Positions 1 to 9,992 of a DNA stretch of 32,516 bases are shown one piece after another. A program made the position numbers and the translations under genes. The notes beneath the pieces were generated by a model. It worked only from the letters and a program-made list of their open reading frames with translations. It made no database searches and was not told the DNA's origin. How positions within the stretch are numbered: position 1 is the stretch's first letter; each line of letters begins with the position of its first letter. This DNA comes from Nitrosomonadales bacterium (GTDB lineage Bacteria; Pseudomonadota; Gammaproteobacteria; Burkholderiales; Gallionellaceae): the NCBI GenBank assembly GCA_016183575.1, contig JACPEI010000023.1, positions 1 to 32,516 of the forward strand, read 5' to 3'.

Positions 1-1172
1 CCGGTTCCGCCCGTTTCGCGCGAGCGGCTGCGATCCACCCGGTAGAAGCGTTCGGTCAGGCGCGGGATATGCTGCGCGGCGATGCCGATGCCGCTGTCCT
101 GCACCGAAAACACCGGTTGGCTGCCGCGCTCCGCCCAGCGCAACAGAATCGACCCGCCTTCCGGCGTGTAGCGGATCGCGTTGCTGAGCAGATTTCCGAA
201 CGCGCTGCGCAGCTCTTCGCGGTTGCCGAGCAATTTTGCGTCGCTCGCCACTTCCAGGCGCAACGTATGCGAGCCGCCGCTCAGCAACTGGCCTTCCCGG
301 TAAACCTCGTCGAGCAGCGCCGCCATATCCACCGTTTCTTCAAGCAACGGGCTCTGGTCGTTTTCCAGGTGCGACAGGGTCAGCAGATCGGCGACCAGGT
401 TTTCCATGCGGCGGGTTTGTTCGGCCATCAACTGCAACGCGCGTCGCGCATCATCGCGGCTGAGGTCGGGCATGTCCTGCAGGTTTTCGACGAAGCCGTT
501 CACCACGGTCAGCGGCGTGCGCAGCTCATGCGAAACGTTGGCGACAAAATCGCGGCGCATGGCCTCAATGCGCTCCAGTTGCGTGATGTCGCGGCTGATC
601 AGCAGGCGCTTGTTCACGCCATAGGGGATGAGTTTTATGGACAGCACCATGTCGTCATGGCGCGCCGGGCGCATCACCAGTGGCTCGCTGAAATTGGAAC
701 CATGAACGTATTCGATGAACTCCGGTTGGCGCACCAGATAGGTGATGTCCTGCATGAAATCGTGTTCGGGATCCAGGTCGAAATGCTGCTGCGCCAGCGG
801 GTTGCACCATTCGATGCGATTCGCCTCGTTCAGGATCGCCACTCCCTCCGGCAATGCGGCAGTGGCCTGTTCGATATGCTGCAGCTCGGTGGCCAGCTCC
901 AGCTTGGTCTGGTTATGGCGCTTGACCATTTTGTACAACTGGGAAAATACCTCATCCCAGATACCGCCCGCTTCGGGGATGGTTTCAATGCGCGCGTCCT
1001 GCAGCCATCGCCCCAGCCTGTAGAGCTGCCTGGCATGGAGCACCATCACGATCAGCAGCACCAGCAGCATGAACAGCACCGCCGGCATGACCGAAAACAC
1101 ACCCCACAGCAGCAACGCGAACAGCGTGACGAGCACGATGGGGATACTTAAACGAAGCCAGAAACCCTGCAA
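1..1172 (-). CDS. phoR: Phosphate regulon sensor histidine kinase PhoR (3' end outside window)
   Basis: Minus-strand translation reads MQGFWLRLSIPIVLV... (TTG start), with PAS-like region, H-box 'RRDFVANVSHELRTPLTVVNGFVENL' and 'FGNLLSNAIRYTPEGG' N-box; immediately downstream of phoB. Runs off the window start. Confidence 0.88.
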   Translation of the reverse strand, partial: MQGFWLRLSIPIVLVTLFALLLWGVFSVMPAVLFMLLVLLIVMVLHARQLYRLGRWLQDARIETIPEAGGIWDEVFSQLYKMVKRHNQTKLELATELQHIEQATAALPEGVAILNEANRIEWCNPLAQQHFDLDPEHDFMQDITYLVRQPEFIEYVHGSNFSEPLVMRPARHDDMVLSIKLIPYGVNKRLLISRDITQLERIEAMRRDFVANVSHELRTPLTVVNGFVENLQDMPDLSRDDARRALQLMAEQTRRMENLVADLLTLSHLENDQSPLLEETVDMAALLDEVYREGQLLSGGSHTLRLEVASDAKLLGNREELRSAFGNLLSNAIRYTPEGGSILLRWAERGSQPVFSVQDSGIGIAAQHIPRLTERFYRVDRSRSRETGGT

Positions 1173-1182
1173 AAAATTCTCC

Positions 1183-1869
1183 CTATTTAACCGAAAAACG
1201 GTAACCGCTGCCGCGTACCGTTTGAATCAGGCTATCCATTTCCGCCGGCTCCAGCGCGGCACGCAGGCGGCGGATATGCACATCCACCGTGCGTTCCTCG
1301 ACAAACACCTGCGTGCCCCACACCTGATCGAGCAATTGCGTGCGGCTGTACACCCGCTCCGCGTGGGTCATGAAGAAATGCAGCAGGCGGAACTCGGTGG
1401 GTCCGAGCTCAATTGTTGCATCCCTGGCGGTCACGCGATGCGAGGCCGGCGACAATTCCAGGCCGCCCGCGGCCACCACTTCATCCGGCATTTGCGGAAC
1501 ATGGCGGCGCAACACGGCGCGGATGCGCGCCATCAGCTCGCGCGGCGAAAACGGCTTGGTGATGTAATCGTCCGCACCCGACTCCAACCCCAACACCTTG
1601 TCGCGCTCTTCTCCGCGCGCGGTCAACATGATAATCGGGATGTCCTTGGTGCGCGCATCGCTGCGCAGCTGTTTCGCCAGGATCACGCCGCTGGTGTTCG
1701 GCAGCATCCAGTCCAGCAATATCAGGTCCGGCATACTGTTCCTTATTTGCTGCCACGCGCTATCTGCGTCCTCGGCGCGCAACGCTTGGAAGCCTGCCTG
1801 CGTTACATTAAACGCCAGCAGCTCCTGGATCGCCGGCTCGTCTTCCACAATCAGGATTTTCGCATTCAT
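1183..1869 (-). CDS. phoB: Phosphate regulon response regulator PhoB (OmpR/PhoB family)
   Basis: [21 protein letters not shown]..., receiver domain plus winged-helix '[17 protein letters not shown]...VRGSGYRFS'; adjacent to phoR. Confidence 0.93.
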   Translation of the reverse strand: MNAKILIVEDEPAIQELLAFNVTQAGFQALRAEDADSAWQQIRNSMPDLILLDWMLPNTSGVILAKQLRSDARTKDIPIIMLTARGEERDKVLGLESGADDYITKPFSPRELMARIRAVLRRHVPQMPDEVVAAGGLELSPASHRVTARDATIELGPTEFRLLHFFMTHAERVYSRTQLLDQVWGTQVFVEERTVDVHIRRLRAALEPAEMDSLIQTVRGSGYRFSVK

Positions 1870-1916
1870 CGTCGCTCAGCCACTCTCAAACGGAATGGCA
1901 AGAGTATGAAGCTTGT

Positions 1917-1934
1917 GTGACAAACATGTGACAG
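1917..1934 (-). promoter_or_regulatory. Candidate Pho box upstream of phoB
   Basis: Minus strand CTGTCAC-ATGT-TTGTCAC: two 7-mers separated by 4 nt, matching the Pho-box layout (CTGTCAT-N4-CTGTCAC), about 48 bp upstream of the phoB ATG. Confidence 0.7.
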
Positions 1935-1936
1935 AA

Positions 1937-3394
1937 TCACTCGGTCCGGCTGACGGCATGAGGGTGCGGGGACGCATGCTCCGGCTGCCGATGCAGCAGC
2001 GAACCGGCCACCATGCCGGCGATGCTCATCAGAAAGCCGGCGAACTGCGGCGGAAGCGCGGCCTCCGGCGCCAGGAACTCCATCGGCAGCCAGGTCACCA
2101 CGCCAAGACCCATCGCCCAATAGGCGCCGAACGTGGAGGCGCGCTTCCAGTACAGCCCGGCGACCAGCGGCGTGAAGGCCAGCACCAGCGTCACCTTGTA
2201 GGCGTTTTCCACCATCTGGTGGATGCCGGTCTCCTGATCCAGCGCCCACAGCGCGTAGAGCGTGACACATAGCGCGAAGATGCCCACCACCCAGCGCGTC
2301 ATCACCAGCATCTTGTGGTCGGACAGGTTCTTGCGCGTGATCCAGCCCTTGAGCACGTTCTCCGAGAGAGTGACCGAGGGCGCGAGCAGGGTGCCGGAAG
2401 CCGTGCTCATGATCACCGACAGCAGTGCGCCGTAGAAGATTACCTGGGCGAACAGCGGCAGGTGCGCCTTGACCAGCTCCGGCAACAGCTTCTGGCTGTC
2501 CTCGGCCATCCACTTGGCTACCAGCTCGGGATCGATCAGGTTGGCCGAGTAGGCCAGGAACAGCGGCACGGCGGCAAACGCAAAATAGGCCACGCCTCCC
2601 AGCACCGTTCCCCACACCGCGACGTTTTCGTTCTTCGAGGAGTTGGCGCGCTGAAACACGTCCTGCTGCGGGATGGAGCCGAAGCCCATGGTGAGCAGGC
2701 CGGAGATGAAGGCGACCATAGCCACCGTATTCAGTTCTGGCCAGAAATGGAACTTGCCGTTCTGCGCCGCATGCTCGATCACCGGCGCCACCCCACCGGT
2801 CATGCCGCTCACCAGCCAGGCAATGTAGAGCAGGCCGAACACGATGACGATCATCTGGACGAAGGTGGTGAGCGCCACCGACCACATGCCGCCGTACAGC
2901 GTGTAGAGCAGCACCACCGCCGCGCCGATCAGGATGCCTTGCGCCTGGGTAATCTGGCCGTCGGACAGCACGTTGAACACCAGCCCCAGCGCGGTGACCT
3001 GCGCCGACACCCAGCCGAGATAGGACAGCGCGATGGCGATGCCGGCGATGACCTCGACCTTGTGGCCATAGCGCTGGTGGTAGAAGTCGCCGATGGTGAG
3101 CAGGTTCATGCGGTACAGCTTGCGCGCGAAGAACAGCCCGAACAGGACCAGGCACAGCGAGGCGCCGAACGGATCGGAGATCAGCCCGCCCAGGTCTTCT
3201 TCGAGGAAGGTGGCGGGGATACCGAGCACGGTCTCGGCGCCGAACCAGGTGGCGAACACCATGGCCAGCACGATGTACATCGGCAAGGAGCGTCCGGCGG
3301 TGATGTAGTCGCGCGCGCTGTGAACCTTGGTTGCCGCATACATGCCGATGCCGATGGAAAGGACCAGATACAGGAAGACGAAACCGACCAGCAT
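1937..3394 (-). CDS. Sodium:solute symporter (SSS) family transporter
   Basis: 485 aa, multi-TM: MLVGFVFLYLVLSIGIGMYAATKVHSARDYITAGRSLPMYIVLAMVFATWFGAETVLG... Confidence 0.85.
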   Translation of the reverse strand: MLVGFVFLYLVLSIGIGMYAATKVHSARDYITAGRSLPMYIVLAMVFATWFGAETVLGIPATFLEEDLGGLISDPFGASLCLVLFGLFFARKLYRMNLLTIGDFYHQRYGHKVEVIAGIAIALSYLGWVSAQVTALGLVFNVLSDGQITQAQGILIGAAVVLLYTLYGGMWSVALTTFVQMIVIVFGLLYIAWLVSGMTGGVAPVIEHAAQNGKFHFWPELNTVAMVAFISGLLTMGFGSIPQQDVFQRANSSKNENVAVWGTVLGGVAYFAFAAVPLFLAYSANLIDPELVAKWMAEDSQKLLPELVKAHLPLFAQVIFYGALLSVIMSTASGTLLAPSVTLSENVLKGWITRKNLSDHKMLVMTRWVVGIFALCVTLYALWALDQETGIHQMVENAYKVTLVLAFTPLVAGLYWKRASTFGAYWAMGLGVVTWLPMEFLAPEAALPPQFAGFLMSIAGMVAGSLLHRQPEHASPHPHAVSRTE

Positions 3395-3466
3395 GATGGT
3401 AACTCGCTCAGAACAAGGACGGCGTGAATTCTAGCAGCCCTGCGGCGAAGAACAATCGGCAGGTGG

Positions 3467-3814
3467 CTATTTTTCGTGGAGCTCGCGCAGGTCCTTGTTG
3501 AGGAAGAAGGCGATTATGGTACGGATCACCACGATGCCGCCAAGCATGGCGAGCGATTCCCAAGTGGGGATCACGATGGTCTGGATGATGTCGCCGGCGA
3601 GGAAGAAATCCAGCCCGAGTGCGGTCTTCTCGCCGATGGCGCTGCGGATATGGCTGACTGGCGCCGGTTGTGGCTCGTGCATCAGCGCCGACTTGATACG
3701 CAGCAGCAGCCTGATCAGCCCTTCGATCGCACCCCACAGCACCACGGCGATGCCGATCATCTCGATCCACGGCGCAACCCGTTCGACGAATTCGACCAGC
3801 AACTGGTGCATCAT
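3467..3814 (-). CDS. DUF1622 family membrane protein
   Basis: 115 aa: ...IGIAVVLWGAIEGLIRLLLRIK...GLDFFLAGDIIQTIVIPTWESLAMLGGIVVIRTIIAFFLNKDL, typical DUF1622 pattern. Confidence 0.75.
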   Translation of the reverse strand: MMHQLLVEFVERVAPWIEMIGIAVVLWGAIEGLIRLLLRIKSALMHEPQPAPVSHIRSAIGEKTALGLDFFLAGDIIQTIVIPTWESLAMLGGIVVIRTIIAFFLNKDLRELHEK

Positions 3815-3841
3815 GCTCCTCCGCTCAGTGTCCCGGCGCGC

Positions 3842-4399
3842 TTACAGTTCCTTGGCGTGATTGGCCAGGTAACTTGCGACTCCTTCGGCCGAGGCGTTCA
3901 TGCCCGCCTTGCCCTTGATCCAGCCGGCCGGGCAGACTTCGCCATGCTCTTCGGTGAATTGCAGCGCGTCCACCATGCGCAGCATTTCGTCGATGTTGCG
4001 CCCCAGCGGCAGGTCGTTCACCACCTGATGGCGCACCACGCCGGCGCGGTCGATCAGGAACGAGCCGCGGAACGCCACGCCGGCCGCGTCGAACTCGACA
4101 TCGTAGGCCCTGCAGATTTCATGCTTGATGTCTGCGACCAGCGGATACTGAACCTGCCCGATGCCGCCCTTCTCAACGGGGGTGTTCTTCCACGCCAGGT
4201 GGGTGAATTGCGAATCGATCGACACGCCGATCACTTCGACGTTGCGCTTCTTGAATTCATCCAGGCGATGATTGAAAGCGATCAGTTCGGAAGGGCAGAC
4301 GAAAGTGAAATCCAGCGGGTAGAAAAAAATCACGGCATATTTGCCGTTGATATATTTCTTCAGGTTGAAGGTTTCGTTGATTTCGTTGTTGCCCATCAC
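3842..4399 (-). CDS. 2-Cys peroxiredoxin (AhpC/Prx1 type); N-terminus uncertain
   Basis: FFYPLDFTFVCPSELIAF (peroxidatic Cys) and EHGEVCPAGW (resolving Cys). The ORF track begins at GTG 4399, but conserved N-terminal sequence continues upstream in frame without a start codon (see findings). Confidence 0.88.
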   Translation of the reverse strand: MMGNNEINETFNLKKYINGKYAVIFFYPLDFTFVCPSELIAFNHRLDEFKKRNVEVIGVSIDSQFTHLAWKNTPVEKGGIGQVQYPLVADIKHEICRAYDVEFDAAGVAFRGSFLIDRAGVVRHQVVNDLPLGRNIDEMLRMVDALQFTEEHGEVCPAGWIKGKAGMNASAEGVASYLANHAKEL

Positions 4400-4536
4400 G
4401 GCAACGGCGCCGAAATCGGGTGCGGCTTTGCCAACGTTGCGTAAAAAATTTCTTGCTTACATATCAACCATATGCGGCGCGGCGAAATTTTTTCTGCGTC
4501 TTGCATTTGGGCGAACTCTGAATTTTTAGAGACTCC

Positions 4537-5031
4537 CTATATCATGAAACGCGCCGCCGCGAATACGGCGAGCATGGCAAAAGCCAAAGCCAGTTTGGCG
4601 GCGACGCCCAGCGCCAGACCAATAGTAGCGCCAATTCCCGCACGGCTCGCCGCGCCGAGACTGCGCCGTGCGGAAAATTCCCCAATGGTCGCGCCGACAA
4701 ACGGGCCGAGCAGCAGTCCGGGCAGACCGAAGAATACCCCCAGGATCGCGCCGAGCATCGCGCCCGCCATGGCGCGGCGCGAGGCGCCGAAATGCCTGGC
4801 GCCGAGAATGCCCGCCGCGAAATCCACGGCATAGGTCAACAGCGCCAGGGCGGCGAGCATCGACAATATGCCGGCTCCGGCATACGCAAAGTCTTCGATC
4901 CAGGCTGCCAGGACAAGCCCGGCGAAGAGCACGGCGGCACCCGGAACACCCGGCAGCACCAAGCCTGCAATGCCTGCGATCACCAGCAGCGCGGCGGCTA
5001 TCCAGAGCAGGACGGCAACGGCTTCCATCAC
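4537..5031 (-). CDS. DUF456 domain-containing membrane protein
   Basis: 164 aa, Gly/Ala-rich TM protein: LLVIAGIAGLVLPGVPGAAVLFAGLVLAAWIEDF...GARHFGASRRAMAGAMLGAILGVFFGLPGLLLGPFVGA. Confidence 0.75.
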   Translation of the reverse strand: MMEAVAVLLWIAAALLVIAGIAGLVLPGVPGAAVLFAGLVLAAWIEDFAYAGAGILSMLAALALLTYAVDFAAGILGARHFGASRRAMAGAMLGAILGVFFGLPGLLLGPFVGATIGEFSARRSLGAASRAGIGATIGLALGVAAKLALAFAMLAVFAAARFMI

Positions 5032-5078
5032 TGTTTATCCTTAGAACCTCTTTTCGTGGATAACCGGGTTTTCCAGGT

Positions 5079-6839
<1,761 letters not shown>

Positions 6840-6884
6840 GGCGCGCACTTTAGCAGAAAGTCCGCAAACCCCCGAATGCTATGC

Positions 6885-7640
6885 TCATGAACAGGCGCTA
6901 TCCATCAGCACCCACAAAATCAGCGCCGCAGTTTCCATTAGCTCGAGCAGCGCGCCCGCCGTGTCGCCGGTAGTGCCGCCGAGGCGCGCGATCATCATGC
7001 GCCGCAGCAGCCAGAACACGGCGAGGCAACCCAGCACCAGCGCGATCCCGCGCATCCCGAGCACGGCCAGCGTGGCCAGCAGGGTAGCCAGCAACATCAG
7101 CATCACGGCGCGGCGCGGCACATGTTTGGCAAGCGCCTCCCCCAGCCCGCCGGGGCGCACATACGGGGTGGTGAGGAACAGCAACGGCACGGCACTGCGC
7201 GCCAGCAGCAGCGGCCACAGCAATGCCCAGCCGTTAGCACACTGCACCAGAGCGGCCAGCGCGGAAAATTTCAGCAGCAGCACCAGCGCCACAGCGACCA
7301 CCGCGGCGGGTCCCGCATACGGGTCTTTCATGATCGCCAGGGTGCGCTCGCGGTTGCCGAGACCGCCCAGCCACGCATCCGCGCTGTCGGCCAGACCGTC
7401 CAGATGCAGCGCGCCGGTCATCATTACCCATGCCGCCAGCAGCAACGCGGCATGCAGCAGCGCCGGCACGCCATGCAGCATGGCATGCAGCCCGGCCAGC
7501 AATGCGCCCAGCAGCAAACCCACCAGCGGGTAATACAGCAGCGACGCGCCCACCTCGCGTTCGCCATAAGGCTGTTTGAGCCTGACCGGAATCTGCGTGA
7601 GGAACTGGATCGCGAGCAGCAACGGATAAAAAGGTTTCAT
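6885..7640 (-). CDS. cobS: Adenosylcobinamide-GDP ribazoletransferase CobS
   Basis: MKPFYPLLLAIQFLTQIPVRL..., 'GALHLDGLADSADAWLGG' motif; in cob cluster. Confidence 0.92.
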   Translation of the reverse strand: MKPFYPLLLAIQFLTQIPVRLKQPYGEREVGASLLYYPLVGLLLGALLAGLHAMLHGVPALLHAALLLAAWVMMTGALHLDGLADSADAWLGGLGNRERTLAIMKDPYAGPAAVVAVALVLLLKFSALAALVQCANGWALLWPLLLARSAVPLLFLTTPYVRPGGLGEALAKHVPRRAVMLMLLATLLATLAVLGMRGIALVLGCLAVFWLLRRMMIARLGGTTGDTAGALLELMETAALILWVLMDSACS

Positions 7641-7691
7641 GCTAAAAACCGCAGTTAGTCATAAAAATCGCATTTATTCATAGCGTGTTTT

Positions 7692-7742
7692 TGCGAATTC
7701 ATTCGCACAGCCTGTTGTTCGTGCGAATGAATTCGCACCTAC
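7692..7742 (-). repeat. REP/REPIN-like inverted repeat between cobC and cobS
   Basis: TGCGAATTCATTCGCAC (7692-7708) inverted against GTGCGAATGAATTCGCA (7721-7737); the right unit on the minus strand is GTAGGTGCGAATTCATTCGCAC (7742 to 7721). Confidence 0.85.
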
Positions 7743-8326
7743 ATACCACCCAGTTGCGCCTCATGTTCCACAGCGATCCGGTGCAGCGCAGCGTGCGGCA
7801 CCGCAAGGCTAAGCAGCTCATTCAGCGGGCGCTGTTGCAGATGGCACAGGATGATGCGCATCACCCCGCCATGCGTAACCAGCAGCACATGCTGGCCGGG
7901 ATAGCGCGCGGGCAACTCCCGCCAGGCCGCCAGCACGCGCGCCTGGAACGACAGCAGCGGCTCCGCGTGCGGCGGCGTAAAGGCAACCGGATCGCGCCAG
8001 AAATTCTCCAATGCGCCGGCATCGGCGGCGGCGATTTCCGCCGCACTGCACCCGTCCCACATGCCGAAATCCATCTCCTGAAAACGCGCGTCAAAATGCA
8101 GCGGCAAGCCGTGCCGTTGCGCGTAATCCTGCGCGAATGCGGCGCAGCGCGCCAGCGGCGAACTCAGCACCGCGTGGTAACGCGGCGCATCCGTCAAAGC
8201 CTCCGCCATCTGCCGGTAACCGCGCTCGCTCAGCGGCGCATCGGTGCGCCCCAGATAGACGCTGCCTGCCCGCGTCTCGCCGTGGCGCAGCAGGTCGATG
8301 TGGATGCGCGGTTGAATAGCCATCAC
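7739..8326 (-). CDS. cobC: Alpha-ribazole phosphatase CobC (histidine phosphatase family)
   Basis: [29 protein letters not shown] (RHG motif), 'VTHGGVMR'; in cob cluster. Confidence 0.85.
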   Translation of the reverse strand: MMAIQPRIHIDLLRHGETRAGSVYLGRTDAPLSERGYRQMAEALTDAPRYHAVLSSPLARCAAFAQDYAQRHGLPLHFDARFQEMDFGMWDGCSAAEIAAADAGALENFWRDPVAFTPPHAEPLLSFQARVLAAWRELPARYPGQHVLLVTHGGVMRIILCHLQQRPLNELLSLAVPHAALHRIAVEHEAQLGGM

Positions 8327-9375
8327 AACTTATCGGACACGCCTGCTTCGGCAAAAGTCGCCATGTTGTTGTGCAATGCGCAGGCCAGCTGCAACAGCGG
8401 CACCGCCGTCGCCGCGCCGCTGCCCTCGCCCAGCCGCATCCCGAGTTGCAACAGCGGTTCGGCGGCGAGCGCGGCGAGCACGCGCCGGTGTCCCGGCTCG
8501 GCGGAGGCATGCGCGAACAGCAGCCAGTCGCGCACATCGGGCTGGATGCGCACCGCGGCCAGCGCCGCCACCGAGCTGATGAAGCCGTCCACCAGCACCG
8601 GCAAGCCGTTCTGCGCGGCGGCGAGATACGCGCCCGCCAGCGCCGCGATCTCGAAGCCGCCCAGACGGCGCAGCACGTCTAGCGGTTGCGCCAGGTTGGC
8701 CTGATGCAAATCCAGCGCGCGCTGGATCACCGCAGCCTTGCGTTCCACGCCTTTGCCGTCCAGCCCTGTGCCGGGACCCGCCAGCAACTGCGGCGATTCC
8801 TGCAACAGCGCGCAGGCGATGGCGCTGGCCGAGGTGGTGTTGGCGATGCCCATTTCGCCGCCGATGAACAGTTGCGCGCCGTCCTGTTTTGCGCGCAGCG
8901 CCGCCGCTTGCCCGGCCTGCAAGGCCTGCGCCAGTTGTTCCTCGGTCATCGCCGGACCCTGCGCAAAATTGGCCGTGCCGGCGGCGATATGTTCATCGCG
9001 CACCTTCGCCAAGGGCTCGACGGGGAACACCGTGCCGAGATTGACGACTTCCAGCGTCGCATTGACCTGCTGCGCCAGCACGCTGATCGCCGCGCCGCCG
9101 CGCGCAAAATTCTTCACCATCTCCGCCGTGACGGCCTGCGGAAAAGCGGATACACCCTCTGCCGCGACGCCGTGATCGGCGGCAAAAATGCTGATATGGA
9201 CGCGCTCCATTTTCGGTTTTTCTGTCCCCTGCAACGCGGACAATTGCACCGCAATGGCTTCCAGCTTGCCCAATGAGCCGGGCGGCTTGGTGAGTTGCTC
9301 CTGCCGTGCTAGCGCCGCTGTGCGCGATGCTTCGTTCAATACGGCACAGGGTTGTGCCAGCCAATCGGTATTCAT
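8323..9375 (-). CDS. cobT: Nicotinate-nucleotide--dimethylbenzimidazole phosphoribosyltransferase CobT
   Basis: [22 protein letters not shown]..., '[17 protein letters not shown]', '[10 protein letters not shown]'. Confidence 0.95.
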   Translation of the reverse strand: MNTDWLAQPCAVLNEASRTAALARQEQLTKPPGSLGKLEAIAVQLSALQGTEKPKMERVHISIFAADHGVAAEGVSAFPQAVTAEMVKNFARGGAAISVLAQQVNATLEVVNLGTVFPVEPLAKVRDEHIAAGTANFAQGPAMTEEQLAQALQAGQAAALRAKQDGAQLFIGGEMGIANTTSASAIACALLQESPQLLAGPGTGLDGKGVERKAAVIQRALDLHQANLAQPLDVLRRLGGFEIAALAGAYLAAAQNGLPVLVDGFISSVAALAAVRIQPDVRDWLLFAHASAEPGHRRVLAALAAEPLLQLGMRLGEGSGAATAVPLLQLACALHNNMATFAEAGVSDKL

Positions 9376-9433
9376 AATTTACTCCTTAAAAGAATAGGTA
9401 ATGTGAAACGTGTAATTTCAAGCCTGACGAGCC

Positions 9434-9477
9434 GTAGGTCGGGCTATGCCCGACATGGTGGGCGCAGCCCACCCTAC
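9434..9477. repeat. Double REP-like palindrome downstream of cobU
   Basis: + strand GTAGGTCGGGCTATGCCCGAC-AT-GGTGGGCGCAGCCCACCCTAC: two stem-loops with GTAGG heads pointing outward on opposite strands. Confidence 0.85.
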
Positions 9478-9992
9478 GCTATTCCTTTCACCGCCAGCGG
9501 CAAGCCTGCCACCATCAATGTCACGCGCTCGCACAATGCGGCTAATTGCTGATGCAGCCGCCCCGCCTCGTCGCAATAACGGCGCGACAACTCGCCCATC
9601 GGCACGACGCCCATATTGGTTTCGTTGCTGACCAGAATGATCTGTCCGGGCAAGAGCGGCAGCACTTCCAGCAATGCGGCACTTTCGCGGCGCAGTTCCT
9701 GTTCGCCGGCATCGCACAGCAACTGCGTCAGCCACAGCGTCACGCAATCCACCAGCACGCAGCGCTGCGCTGTTGCCTCCCGCTGCAGGACTGCGGCCAG
9801 GTTCTGCCCTGCCTCGACCGACAGCCAGCCATCCGGCCTGCGTGCCTGATGTTCGGCGACGCGCCGCCGCATCTCCGCATCGCGCGCCTGTGCGGTGGCG
9901 ACATACACCACCTGCAGGCCGGAGGCCAGCGCATGCTGTTCCGCCAGACGGCTTTTGCCGGAACGCACGCCGCCCAATATCAGTTCGCGCAT
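9474..9992 (-). CDS. cobU: Bifunctional adenosylcobinamide kinase/adenosylcobinamide-phosphate guanylyltransferase CobU/CobP
   Basis: [21 protein letters not shown] (P-loop GGVRSGKS), '[12 protein letters not shown]', '[30 protein letters not shown]'. Confidence 0.93.
   Translation of the reverse strand: MRELILGGVRSGKSRLAEQHALASGLQVVYVATAQARDAEMRRRVAEHQARRPDGWLSVEAGQNLAAVLQREATAQRCVLVDCVTLWLTQLLCDAGEQELRRESAALLEVLPLLPGQIILVSNETNMGVVPMGELSRRYCDEAGRLHQQLAALCERVTLMVAGLPLAVKGIA

Noticed and set aside
69-1151. 360-aa + strand ORF
   Set aside because: Antisense to phoR; composition (Q/H/R-rich) is typical of antisense frames in GC-rich genes, while the minus strand encodes clear kinase motifs.
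1866-3155. 429-aa minus-strand ORF
   Set aside because: Alternative frame of the symporter gene; the 485-aa frame has the transmembrane pattern.
7640-7740. Second riboswitch or promoter between cobC and cobS
   Set aside because: No B12-box or conserved core; the structure is explained by the GTGCGAATGAATTCGCA palindrome.
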